Below are positions 51,437-59,605 of a stretch of 64,000 nucleotides of DNA, piece after piece. Source of the stretch: Streptomyces flaveolus (lineage in GTDB: Bacteria > Actinomycetota > Actinomycetes > Streptomycetales > Streptomycetaceae); assembly GCF_000716535.1 (NCBI RefSeq), contig NZ_JNWV01000030.1, positions 46,219 to 110,218 of the forward strand, given 5' to 3'. The notes beneath the pieces are model-generated. The model did not search any database and was not told the DNA's origin. It saw only the letters and a list, made by a program, of their open reading frames with translations. Made by a program: the position numbers and the translations under genes. Every line of letters begins with the position of its first letter. The stretch's first letter is position 1.

Positions 51437-53202
51437 GTCAGTGCCTCCCGCACCTGGGCCACCGTCAGCCACTGCTGCGGGGCCAGGATCTTGGTCACCT
51501 GCGGTGCGAAGGACGGGGAGGACACCACGATCTCGGCCGTCGGCCCGTCGGCGATCACCTCGCCCTCCGCGAGCAGCACCACCCGGTGGGCCAGTTCGGC
51601 GGCCAGCTCCACGTCGTGCGTGGCCAGCACGATCGCGTGCCCCTCGGCCGCCAGCCCGCGCAGTACGGCGACCAGGCGGGCCTTGGCCGCGTAGTCCAGA
51701 CCGCGCGTCGGCTCGTCGAGGAGGAGCAGGGGCGGGCGGGCGGTCAGGACCACGGCCAGCGCGAGCGCCAGGCGCTGGCCCTCCGACAGGTCCCGGGGGT
51801 GCGTGTCGTCCGTGACACCCGGCAGCAGCTCGGACACCAGGGCGCGGCAGGTGCCGGGCGCGGCGCCCGCGTCCCGGTCGGCCGCCGCGCACTCGGCGGC
51901 GACCGTGTCCGCGTACAGCAGGTCGCGCGGCTCCTGGGGGACGAGACCGACCCGGCGCACGAGGTCCCGGGGCGGGGTGCGGTGCGGTACGGCGCCGTCG
52001 ACGTCCACGCTCCCCGAGGTGGGCGCCACCAGGCCGACGAGCGAGCCGAGGAGGGTGGACTTGCCGGCTCCGTTGCGGCCCATGAGCGCGATGGTCTCGC
52101 CGGGGGTGACGGTCAGGCCGATGTGCCGGAGGGCCTGGACGTGGTCGCGGCGGACGGAGAGGTCGCGGACCTCGGCGATGTGCCGTCGCGGGGGCTGCCG
52201 GGTGGGGATGGGGCGGCGACCGAAGAATCGGCGGTGGACGGGGTTCCCGGGTGCCGGGTGCGGGGGCGGGGCGGTGGTTGGTGCCGCCACCGCGCCCGCC
52301 CCTGCCACCCCGGCGGCCCGACTGCCCGCGGCCACGGGGACGCGGGCGCCCGCAGCCGGGTGCGCGGGAGCGCCCGCAGGTGCGGTGGCGGCCAGGCGGG
52401 CGCGGAGGGGCGCCGCCTGGCGGCGGGCGTCTCGGACGGTCAGGGGGAGGGGGGACCAGCCGGCCAGGCGGCCCAGGGCCACCACCGGGGGGTGGACCGG
52501 GGACACGGCCATCACCTCGGCCGGGGGACCGGTGACCGGGGCGGCGCCGGGGGCCGGGAGGAGGACGACCCGGTCGGCGTACTGGATGACCCGTTCCAGG
52601 CGGTGCTCGGCCATCAGGACCGTCGTCCCCAGGTCGTGCACCAGCCGTTGCAGCACGGCCAGCACCTCCTCGGCGGCGGCCGGGTCCAGCGCCGAGGTCG
52701 GCTCGTCCAGGACCAGCACCTGGGGGTGCGGGGTGAGGACCGAGCCGATCGCGACCCGCTGCCGCTGCCCGCCGGACAGCGTGGCGATCGGGCGGCCGCG
52801 CAGTCCGGCGAGGCCCAGCAGGTCGAGGGTCTCCTCCACCCGGCGCCGCATCACCGCCGGAGCGAGCCCCAACGACTCCATGCCGTAGGCGAGTTCGTCC
52901 TCCACGGTGTCCGTCACGAAGTGCGCGAGCGGGTCCTGGCCCACCGTGCCGACCACGTCGGCGAGTTGACGCGGCTGATGGGTACGGGTGTCCCGGCCGG
53001 CCACCGTCACGCGGCCGCGCAGGGTGCCGCCGGTGAAGTGCGGGACCAGCCCGCTCACCGCACCGAGCACGGTCGACTTGCCGACGCCGGACGGACCGGC
53101 GAGCAGCACCAGTTCACCCTCGGGGACCTCGAAGTCGACGCCGGCGACCGTGGGCCGGACCGCACCCTCGTACGTCACGCTGACATCCTCGAAGCGGATC
53201 AC
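51433..53202 (-). CDS. ECF transporter ATPase, two ATP-binding domains in one chain
   Basis: The protein is 589 residues. Domain 1 has Walker A G-P-S-G-V-G-K-S-T (36-44), signature L-S-G-G-Q-R-Q-R (near 140) and Walker B V-L-V-L-D-E-P. A low-complexity Ala/Pro linker (about 285-325) leads to domain 2 with G-R-N-G-A-G-K-S-T (near 373), signature L-S-E-G-Q-R-L-A (near 471) and L-L-L-L-D-E-P. It is thus an EcfA1-EcfA2 fusion that powers the transporter. It overlaps both neighbours by 4 bp (GTGA). The second signature has Glu for Gly, a mild oddity. Confidence 0.93.
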   Translation of the reverse strand: MIRFEDVSVTYEGAVRPTVAGVDFEVPEGELVLLAGPSGVGKSTVLGAVSGLVPHFTGGTLRGRVTVAGRDTRTHQPRQLADVVGTVGQDPLAHFVTDTVEDELAYGMESLGLAPAVMRRRVEETLDLLGLAGLRGRPIATLSGGQRQRVAIGSVLTPHPQVLVLDEPTSALDPAAAEEVLAVLQRLVHDLGTTVLMAEHRLERVIQYADRVVLLPAPGAAPVTGPPAEVMAVSPVHPPVVALGRLAGWSPLPLTVRDARRQAAPLRARLAATAPAGAPAHPAAGARVPVAAGSRAAGVAGAGAVAAPTTAPPPHPAPGNPVHRRFFGRRPIPTRQPPRRHIAEVRDLSVRRDHVQALRHIGLTVTPGETIALMGRNGAGKSTLLGSLVGLVAPTSGSVDVDGAVPHRTPPRDLVRRVGLVPQEPRDLLYADTVAAECAAADRDAGAAPGTCRALVSELLPGVTDDTHPRDLSEGQRLALALAVVLTARPPLLLLDEPTRGLDYAAKARLVAVLRGLAAEGHAIVLATHDVELAAELAHRVVLLAEGEVIADGPTAEIVVSSPSFAPQVTKILAPQQWLTVAQVREALT

Positions 53203-54374
53203 GACGGCTCCCTGGGGACGACGAAGGCGGGCAGCAGGGCGAGCAGGACGGCCACGGCGGGCCAGAGCGGGAGCGTGGGGGCGACGAGGGGCACGACCCC
53301 GGGGTGCAGCGCCCGGGGATCACGGACGGAGGCGAGCGTGAGCAGCGCGGCCACCGCGGCGCCCGAGCCCGTGACCAGCCAGGCGCGCGGGCCCCACGGG
53401 TCCGGGCGGTACCGGGTGCGCGGCGAACGCCGGCCGCCCAGCCGCAGCCCGGCGAGCGCGGCGCCGACTCCGGCGAGCAGCACGGGAAGCCCGTACGTAC
53501 CCCCTGCCGCCGTCAGCAGCCCGTACGTTCCCGCGCACACACCGAGCAGGCCGCCGAGGGTGAGTGCGGCCGTCGTACGGCGGACCCGGGCGGGAACCTC
53601 GGCGGTACGGCCGTAGCCGCGGGCCTCCATCGCGGCGGCGAGCGCGACCGAGCGCTCCAACGCGCCCTCCAGGACCGGCAGTCCGACCTGGAGCAGGCCC
53701 CGTACGCCCCGGTCCGGACGGCCGCGCAGGCGGCGGGCGGCGCGCAGCCGCCGCACGTCGGCGATCAGATGGGGCGCGAAGGTGAGGGCGACGACCACGG
53801 CCACGCCCGTCTCGTACAGCGCGCCGGGCAGGGACTTGAGGAGGCGGGTGGGGCTGGCGAGGGCGTTCGCGGCGCCGACGCAGATGAGGAGGGTGGCGAG
53901 CTTCAGGCCGTCGTACGCGGCGAAGACGACCGCCTCGGCGGTGACCCTGCCGCCCAGCCGGATGCCCTGCGCCCAGTGCGGGAGCGGGACTTCGGGGAGC
54001 GTCAGCAGGGTGTGGGTGCCGGGGATGGGGGAGCCGAGCGCCACCGCGAAGAGGACGCGGACGAGGAGGACGGCGAGGGCGAGTCTGACGAAGGCGGTGT
54101 AGGAGCGCGCCCAGGGGGCGGCGGAGCGGTGGGTCGCCACGACGTAGGCGGAGGCGGATATGAGGAGGGCGAGGAGCAGCGGGTTGGTGGTACGGGTGGC
54201 GGCGACGCCGAGGGACACCGCCCAGAGCCACCAGGCACCGGGGTGCAGGGTGGCACGGTGCGAGCGGCCCGCGGGGACGCGGGGCCCCGTACGCTCCGTG
54301 ACCACCGCCGCGTGGGCGTGAGCGGCCACGGCGGCCCCGGACCCCCACGACCGCCCCGGCTCACCCGGACGCAT
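53199..54374 (-). CDS. ECF transporter transmembrane (T) component
   Basis: The protein is 391 residues, from the ATG at 54374. It has about nine membrane segments. EcfT signatures are P-L-L-L-A-L-L-I-S-A-S-A-Y, the coupling helices A-A-R-R-L-R-G-R-P and the motif E-A-R-G-Y-G-R (A-R-G-type, contacts the ATPases), preceded by S-V-A-L-A-A-A-M. It is longer than most EcfT proteins because of the C-terminal extra helices. It overlaps the preceding SCO2322-like gene by 14 bp and the ATPase gene by 4 bp. Confidence 0.9.
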   Translation of the reverse strand: MRPGEPGRSWGSGAAVAAHAHAAVVTERTGPRVPAGRSHRATLHPGAWWLWAVSLGVAATRTTNPLLLALLISASAYVVATHRSAAPWARSYTAFVRLALAVLLVRVLFAVALGSPIPGTHTLLTLPEVPLPHWAQGIRLGGRVTAEAVVFAAYDGLKLATLLICVGAANALASPTRLLKSLPGALYETGVAVVVALTFAPHLIADVRRLRAARRLRGRPDRGVRGLLQVGLPVLEGALERSVALAAAMEARGYGRTAEVPARVRRTTAALTLGGLLGVCAGTYGLLTAAGGTYGLPVLLAGVGAALAGLRLGGRRSPRTRYRPDPWGPRAWLVTGSGAAVAALLTLASVRDPRALHPGVVPLVAPTLPLWPAVAVLLALLPAFVVPREPS

Positions 54375-54996
54375 CGCGCCGCCGACGTGCCTGCCACACC
54401 GCCGCGCCCGCCAGGAGGGCGACCGCGCCCGCGCCGATCGGCAGACCCAGCGAGGGCCCGCTGTCGGTCCCGCCGCCGCTCCGTTCCCCCTCGGCCGAGA
54501 CCTGCTCCCCGCACCCCTCCTCCGGATAACCGGCGATGGCGCACAGCAGGGCGTTGGCGTCGTACCGGAGCGGCTTCGCCACGGCGGCCAGCGCGTCCGC
54601 GGTCGTCGCGTCGGACGGCACCCGCGCACACGCCGTGCGGCGCGCCGGAGGAGTCTCGGCGGACGGCGCGTCCGACCGCGTGCCGAAGTCGAGGACCACA
54701 GCCACCCGCTTCGTGCCAGGCTCGGCGTGCGTACCGGCACAGATCGCGTCGAAGTCCGCCGTACCACGCGGCCGGCTGGCGTCGGCCGAGTCCGCGCTCA
54801 CCGCGAACCGGAAGCCCTGGACCGCGCCGTCGTCGGGGCGGACGAAGGCCGGGCCCTGGGTGGCGTACGTCCAGTGGCCGCCGGTGCGCTCCCAGAAGGA
54901 CCAGTAGCGGTAGCCGGTGGCGCCGGCCGGCCCGGCGGAGCCGAGGAGCAGCAGCGAGGCGGCGAGCACCGGCAGGGTACGGCGGACGGTGGTCAC
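54361..54996 (-). CDS. SCO2322-like secreted/anchored protein of the B12 operon
   Basis: The protein is 211 residues from GTG 54996 (GTGA overlap with the preceding gene). It has a signal peptide (TLPVLAASLLLLGSAGPAGA) and a C-terminal membrane helix with an Arg-rich tail (GAGAVALLAGAAVWQARRRR). The middle contains G-Y-R-Y-W-S-F-W-E-R-T-G-G-H-W-T-Y-A, the family hallmark. A disulfide is possible (AICAG/ACARV and LLCAIAG/GCGEQV). It is likely a membrane-anchored surface protein that works with the transcobalamin-like partner encoded upstream. Binding function is inferred from context. Confidence 0.83.
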   Translation of the reverse strand: MTTVRRTLPVLAASLLLLGSAGPAGATGYRYWSFWERTGGHWTYATQGPAFVRPDDGAVQGFRFAVSADSADASRPRGTADFDAICAGTHAEPGTKRVAVVLDFGTRSDAPSAETPPARRTACARVPSDATTADALAAVAKPLRYDANALLCAIAGYPEEGCGEQVSAEGERSGGGTDSGPSLGLPIGAGAVALLAGAAVWQARRRRDASG

Positions 54997-56195
54997 GGCT
55001 GCTGCTTCTTCCGGCCGCTGAGCAGGAAGCCGATGCCGATGCCGGCGACGAGGCCGACACCGACGATCCACCAGACGCCCGTGCCGGAGTCGTCGTCGGA
55101 CTTCTCCTCGTGCTCGGCCGCGGAGTCCATGTGCGGGGCGGGGCCGAGCGCGTTGAGGGAGCGGACCAGGCTGGTGCCGCCGAAGTCGCCCGGCTGCTGC
55201 CCGAGCGCGTGGGCGGCGAGGATCAACTGGGCGTACGCGGCGGGGCCGTTCTGCGCGGCCCACGGGCCGGCGTTCTTCTCCAGCCAGGCGTAGGCCTTCT
55301 TCGCCGGCTCGGTCCGGCCGTCCGCGGCGAGCGCGACGACGGCGTCGGCGGTGTTGCCGAAGTCGGGCTGGTCCTCGGCGCCGGGCAGGGCGGACTTGAG
55401 GTGGCCGGTCCTGGCGACGGCCGCCGCCAGGTACGCGCCGGCGTTGTCGGCGACCTGGGTGCGGGTCTCGGCCTTGGCGCAGGTGTCCCGGGCCGGGGCC
55501 TTGCCGGCCTGTGCCGCGAAGCCCTTGCCGAGGGCGCCGAGCAGGCCGGCCGCCGTCGCGTCCGCGTTGGCGAGCAGCTTGCCCTTCTTGTCCGCCTGGT
55601 AGGCGAGGGCACCGCCGCCGTCCTGGTCGCAGGGGATGGACCAGGCGGGCAGGGCGTCGTAGGGGGACTTGCCGGACTTCCGTACGTCCGCCGGGTCGGT
55701 GCCGGCCGCGGTCAGCGCGCCGATGACGACGGAGGTGGAGTTGGTGTCGCTGGGGCCGCCGGGGTAGTAGCCCCAGCCGCCGTCCTTGTTCTGCACGGAC
55801 TTCAGCCAGTCCACGGCCTTGCCGACGGCGATGCCGTGCCCGTCGGTCGCGGCGAGGGCCTGGACGGCGGCGGCCGTGCTGTTGGTGTCCGCCTTGACCT
55901 TGTCGTCGCACGGTTTGGCGGGGGCGGCGCGGAAGGCGGCGAAGGAGCCGTTCGCGCACTGCTGGCCGGTGAGCCAGTCCACGGCCGCGGCGGCCGGCCG
56001 GTAGCCGAGGGTCCGCTGGGCGAGCAGCGTCAGCGACTGCCGCCACACGCCGTCGTACGTCGGGTCTCCCTTGCCGTACAGCCCGGACGGGACCGTCGCC
56101 TTCGGCGACGGGGAGGGTTCGGCGGCCGTGGCGGGCGCGGCGGCGGCCAGCACGCCTACGGCGGCGAGAGCCGCGGCACTGCGGCGGACGTTCAT
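54993..56195 (-). CDS. Surface-anchored alpha/alpha-toroid (squalene-cyclase-like) protein, transcobalamin-like
   Basis: The protein is 400 residues, from the ATG at 56195 (AGGAGAGG upstream). It has a signal peptide (SAAALAAVGVLAAAAPATAA) and a C-terminal membrane helix ending L-S-G-R-K-K, so it is tethered at the surface. The body is a helical repeat barrel with V-D-W-L-T-G-Q-Q-C-A-N-G-S-F, N-K-D-G-G-W-G-Y-Y-P-G-G and repeated D-T-N-S-T. It lacks the D-x-D-D of true cyclases. Human transcobalamin and intrinsic factor use the same fold to hold B12. As the first gene after a B12 riboswitch, a cobalamin-capture role is likely. Confidence 0.85.
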   Translation of the reverse strand: MNVRRSAAALAAVGVLAAAAPATAAEPSPSPKATVPSGLYGKGDPTYDGVWRQSLTLLAQRTLGYRPAAAAVDWLTGQQCANGSFAAFRAAPAKPCDDKVKADTNSTAAAVQALAATDGHGIAVGKAVDWLKSVQNKDGGWGYYPGGPSDTNSTSVVIGALTAAGTDPADVRKSGKSPYDALPAWSIPCDQDGGGALAYQADKKGKLLANADATAAGLLGALGKGFAAQAGKAPARDTCAKAETRTQVADNAGAYLAAAVARTGHLKSALPGAEDQPDFGNTADAVVALAADGRTEPAKKAYAWLEKNAGPWAAQNGPAAYAQLILAAHALGQQPGDFGGTSLVRSLNALGPAPHMDSAAEHEEKSDDDSGTGVWWIVGVGLVAGIGIGFLLSGRKKQQP

Positions 56196-56324
56196 GGTCG
56201 GCGACTGCCTCTCCTGCGGGGAGCCGGGCAGCGCACGGGTGACACCCGGGCGGCTCGGCTCCGTAGACCTCGACGGTGCCGTGCGCGGCGGGCCGCCGTG
56301 CACGCGAGCCGGTCAACGTCCCGT

Positions 56325-56455
56325 CCGGGGCGGTCCGGCTCACCGCCTCGCTGGCGGCACACGGATGGGGGTGCCCCCGGCGCGAGCGCAGCCGAGGGCT
56401 GGGGGAGAGTCAGCGCCGGAATTGCACCGGCTTCCCCCCGTACGGGTGTGATGAC
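56325..56455 (-). ncRNA. Cobalamin riboswitch
   Basis: On the minus strand the leader has the central B12-riboswitch signature: GGGGAAGCCGGTG, then CAATTCCGGCGCTGAC, then a variable arm, and a closing GTGAGCCGGACCGCC. It lies about 130 bp before the toroid gene. This supports B12 repression of the whole ECF operon. The variable arm is filled with a common streptomycete repeat. Exact boundaries are approximate. Confidence 0.82.
56366..56406. repeat. Common streptomycete palindromic repeat inside the riboswitch
   Basis: GGGGGTGCCCCCGGC is followed by GCGAGCGCAGCCGAGGGCTGGGGG. The ends pair (CCCCCGGC with GCTGGGGG, one G-T). This type is found at many intergenic sites in Streptomyces genomes. 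Confidence 0.6.
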
Positions 56456-57181
56456 GACCCCGCCACTTTACCGGCCGCCTCGCGCGGGCCGAGGGGTGGC
56501 CGTGCGCACACGGATCCGGTGACCGGGGTCACGGCAGGACCGGGGCCGGGGGAGGCGCGGTCACCGGGTGGCGGGTTCGAGGCGCAGGTAGGTCAGGGGG
56601 GCGGGTCGCGGCCGGGCGGGCGCACTGGACGGTGGCGGCCCGCTGTCGGTCGGGATCGGCCCCGCCGCCGCCCGCCGGTGCCGAGGGGCGACGCCTGTGG
56701 CCGTTCCATCAGCGGCGGGATCGGGTTACCGGGCCCGGTGCGGGTCGCCGACGAGGTCGCCGGGGTCGCGGCCGGTCAGGCACGGGTCGGCGGCACCCGG
56801 TGCCGCAGCGGCCGTGACGGTGGGTCGGCGTAGGCCGGCGTCGTCCCGCACGGCAGGCCCGGCGGGCCGAGTCGGGCCGTAAGCCGCGTCGCGATGCCCG
56901 GCCCCGATGAGGAGGGCGCCGCACCACCGCGGGGCGGACGTCCCCCGGGGCGAAGGCGGACGAGGAGGCGCCCCGGGTGCCGCTCCCCCATAGGCGGCAC
57001 CCGGGGCGGGTCGGAATCTTGCTCTCCGTGCGGTGATCCTCACCCACCGCGCCCCTAACTGTCAACGATAGCTGCCTAATTAGGCAGGGAGCGTTGTCAC
57101 GTCTGGTCGCCGAACGGGCGAACGGGTAGCCTCGCCGTCAGCCCAGCCACCGAACGGACGACACGCCCAGGGGGGACCTCG
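56456..57181. other. Divergent 726-bp gap before the XRE operon
   Basis: No gene could be supported; frames in both strands are Arg/Pro-rich and typical of non-coding high-G+C DNA. From about 57040 on it becomes A+T-richer, with the palindrome at 57072-57087, and should hold the XRE promoter. Confidence 0.5.
57072..57087. promoter_or_regulatory. Perfect 16-bp palindrome, candidate XRE operator
   Basis: CTGCCTAATTAGGCAG is its own reverse complement. It lies 95 bp upstream of the XRE start in an A+T-rich stretch. The most likely binder is the XRE regulator encoded next to it. Confidence 0.55.
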
Positions 57182-57775
57182 GTGAGTGACGCCTACGCCT
57201 CGCTGGCCGATGTCCTCGACCGGCTCGGCGAGTTGACCGGCCGGCCCGGCCGGCTGCCGGAGGCCCTGGACGTGGCCGGCCTCTCCCACCGCACGGGCAT
57301 CCCCGTCGGCGTCGTCGTCGACCTGCTCTCCGGTGGCCGGGCCCCCGAGACCGGCCTGGCCGAACGCGTGCGCCAGCGGCTGGACTTCATCCGGGAGACC
57401 CGGCGCCGGCCGGACGGCAAGCGGTACTCGCTGGACGAGCTCGCCAGGATCGCCGGAACCAGCCGGCAGTGGCTCAGCGAGTGGCGCAAGAGCGGGATGC
57501 CGAGCCTGGAACACGCCGACCGGCTGCGCCGCTTCTTCGGCCTGCCCGCGGGCTTCTTCACGGCGGACGAGCCGGAGGCGCTGCACGAGGCTCTGCAACC
57601 GGTGCTGCAGAGCCTGGAGGCCGAGGCGGACCCGCTGCTGCGGCTGCGCGAGAGCGGGCTGGTACGACTGGCCGCCCGGGCCCCGCAGATGAACGCCCGG
57701 CAGCTCGCCACCCTCGCCGACCTGGCCGAGATGATCATCGCCTCCGAGCGGGCGGAGGACGCCGGGCGTGCCTGA
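57182..57775 (+). CDS. XRE-family helix-turn-helix regulator
   Basis: The protein is 197 residues from GTG 57182 with GGGGGG upstream. A first helical region (about 28-52, PEALDVAGLSHRTGIPVGVV) is HTH-like. The main XRE HTH is Y-S-L-D-E-L-A-R-I-A-G-T-S-R-Q-W-L-S-E-W near residues 80-99, followed by A-D-R-L-R-R-F-F-G-L-P-A-G-F-F. The C-terminal half is helical and probably dimerises. It overlaps the next gene by 8 bp. Pairing with an HExxH protease-like gene suggests a repressor/antirepressor unit as in ImmR-ImmA. Confidence 0.88.
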   Translation: MSDAYASLADVLDRLGELTGRPGRLPEALDVAGLSHRTGIPVGVVVDLLSGGRAPETGLAERVRQRLDFIRETRRRPDGKRYSLDELARIAGTSRQWLSEWRKSGMPSLEHADRLRRFFGLPAGFFTADEPEALHEALQPVLQSLEAEADPLLRLRESGLVRLAARAPQMNARQLATLADLAEMIIASERAEDAGRA

Positions 57776-58397
57776 ACCGAGCGCCAGGGCCCCGAAACCG
57801 GCGCCGTACCCGCGGTCGGCGCCGTTGTCGAAGCACTTCAGGTCTCCGAGGCGCTTCCTCGACCGGCTCGTGCGCGACACCGTCCGCACCCTCACCCCGC
57901 CGACCGGCCCGGAGGCGTTCCTGCACGCGCTGTGCGCCACGCTCAGCCCGCGGCTCGACCGCCCGGTCCGGCTGAAGTTCGTCGCCTTCCCGCCCGGCCT
58001 GGACGTGTCCGGGATCACCCTCGCCCGGGACGAGGACTACATCGTCGTGGTCGAGGACCGGGCCCCGGACCCGCACAAGTTCGTCATCGCCGGGCACGAG
58101 ATCGGGCACATCCACTACGGCACGCTGGACGTGCACTACCCGTCCGGACTGCCCGCCGCCGCCCGCCGGCTGCTCTCCCGCGCCGAGGACGACGTCCCGT
58201 GGGACCGCGTGGTCGCCATGGCCACCCGCTCACCCGCCACGGCGGCGGCCGAGGCCGAGTGGGAGGCCGAGGAGTGCGGGCTGCGCCTCGCCGCGAAGTT
58301 CTCCAAGGTCGTGGGGCCGGGCGCGGCCGGCCGGATGACCCAGGACACCCTCACCGACCGGCTGTCGTCCTCGCTGGGCAACATCGGCGGGCCCTGA
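57768..58397 (+). CDS. HExxH metallopeptidase-like protein (ImmA/IrrE-like)
   Basis: The protein is 209 residues from GTG 57768. The zinc-binding motif is I-A-G-H-E-I-G-H-I-H-Y-G (His109, Glu110, His113). A third ligand, Glu, is likely in A-E-A-E-W-E-A-E-E-C-G near 162-167. This matches the ImmA/IrrE fold used by antirepressor proteases such as ImmA and PprI, and often labelled 'toxin component' in automated annotation. It overlaps the XRE gene by 8 bp and the next gene by 1 bp. It may cleave the XRE partner. The sequence outside the motif is divergent. Confidence 0.8.
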   Translation: MPEPSARAPKPAPYPRSAPLSKHFRSPRRFLDRLVRDTVRTLTPPTGPEAFLHALCATLSPRLDRPVRLKFVAFPPGLDVSGITLARDEDYIVVVEDRAPDPHKFVIAGHEIGHIHYGTLDVHYPSGLPAAARRLLSRAEDDVPWDRVVAMATRSPATAAAEAEWEAEECGLRLAAKFSKVVGPGAAGRMTQDTLTDRLSSSLGNIGGP

Positions 58398-59605
58398 TGC
58401 GCTGGGACATCGCCGGCTCCTTCGCCGCCTACGCCGTCCCGGCCGCCCTGCTCGCCGCGGCCTTCGTGATCAAGCTGCCGCTGCTGCGGCGCGCCTGGCA
58501 GGACCCGATCCTGCGGGCCACCGCACTGCTGCTCGGCATCGGTGCGATCTGCTTCGCCTCACTGCCACCGGCCAACCTGCACCGCATCAACGTGCTGGCC
58601 GGCATCCCCAACTTCGCCGGGCTCTGGGTCTATTCGCTGCTGACCGCGTACTGCGGTGCCTGCCTGTGGCTCATCATCACCTGGCGGGAGCCGCCGTCCG
58701 CCGCGCGCCGCCGGCGCACCCGCCTGGTCCGGGTGGCGTACACCGTCATCATCCTCGGCCTGTGGACGACGTTCCTGCTCGGCGACCACCGGGTGGAGCG
58801 CACGCGCGACCTCGACACGTACTACGCGGGCACGCCCTGGATGCGCGAGTTCGTGCTGCTCTACCTCGTCGCCCACCTGGTGTCCGCGCTGGTCGCGGCG
58901 GGCATGCTGTGGGCCTGGTACCGGGAGGTCGAGAACACCTGGCTGCGCCGGGCGGTGATCTTCCTCCAGGTGGCCTACGCCCTCGGGCTCCTCTTCGACG
59001 TCGCCAAGCTCGCGGCGATCGGCGCCCGGTGGAGCGGCCGGGACTGGGACTGGCTGTCGACGTACGCCGCCCCGCCGTTCGCCATCGCCGAGGCGGTGCT
59101 GGTCGCCGTCGGCTTCCTCGCCGGGCAGGCCGGGCCGTGGGCGGCGGAGCACCGGCGGCTCGTGCGCACCCACCGGCGGCTGAAGCCGCTGTGGCAGACC
59201 ATGGTGGCCGTCACCGCGCCGGCGGCGCCCGCGACCGGCCGGGTCAGCGGTGCCGCCCTCCGCCTGGAGCTGCGCCGGGCCGCCATCAACGACGGGCTGC
59301 TCAAGCTCGCCCCGCACCTGTGCGCGACGCGGCGCGAGCGGACGCGGACGGCGGCGACGGCGGCGGGCTACCCGGAGCCCGTGGCGCGCGGCATCGCGGC
59401 GGCGGTGGACATCCTCGTCGCGGCCGACGCGCTGCGCGCGCCCGACGACCGCGCCCGTCCGCTGCCGGACGGGCGGCCCGGGGCCGCCTTCGTCCCCGAC
59501 AGCGAACTGGAGTCGGTCGCCCACGCGTTGCGGAACCACGCGGCGGCCATCGAACGGTTCCGCCGGCAGGCGGTCGCCACGGAAGGTCTCACCTCACATG
59601 CCTGA
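58397..59605 (+). CDS. MAB_1171c-type polytopic membrane protein
   Basis: The protein is 402 residues from the ATG in TGATG. Seven predicted membrane helices occupy about residues 8-255 (for example, VPAALLAAAFVIKLPLL, VYSLLTAYCGACLWLII, VAYTVIILGLWTTFLLG, FVLLYLVAHLVSALVAAGML). The C-terminal 145 residues are cytosolic and helical (RRLVRTHRRLKPLWQTMVAV, LRLELRRAAINDGLLKLAPH). This is the MAB_1171c-like layout, called a putative transporter only by automated naming. With a large cytosolic tail, a sensory or scaffold role is equally likely. It is translationally coupled with both neighbours. Confidence 0.82.
   Translation: MRWDIAGSFAAYAVPAALLAAAFVIKLPLLRRAWQDPILRATALLLGIGAICFASLPPANLHRINVLAGIPNFAGLWVYSLLTAYCGACLWLIITWREPPSAARRRRTRLVRVAYTVIILGLWTTFLLGDHRVERTRDLDTYYAGTPWMREFVLLYLVAHLVSALVAAGMLWAWYREVENTWLRRAVIFLQVAYALGLLFDVAKLAAIGARWSGRDWDWLSTYAAPPFAIAEAVLVAVGFLAGQAGPWAAEHRRLVRTHRRLKPLWQTMVAVTAPAAPATGRVSGAALRLELRRAAINDGLLKLAPHLCATRRERTRTAATAAGYPEPVARGIAAAVDILVAADALRAPDDRARPLPDGRPGAAFVPDSELESVAHALRNHAAAIERFRRQAVATEGLTSHA

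Noticed and set aside
53304..56522. 1072-codon plus-strand frame across the ECF operon
   Set aside because: It is antisense to well-supported, overlapping ECF genes and the riboswitch, and gives only a repeat-like Gly/Val/Arg product.
56276..57065. Several 60-185-codon frames in the gap before the XRE gene
   Set aside because: They are Arg/Pro/Gly-rich on both strands, have no ribosome sites or family sequence, and one overlaps the riboswitch.
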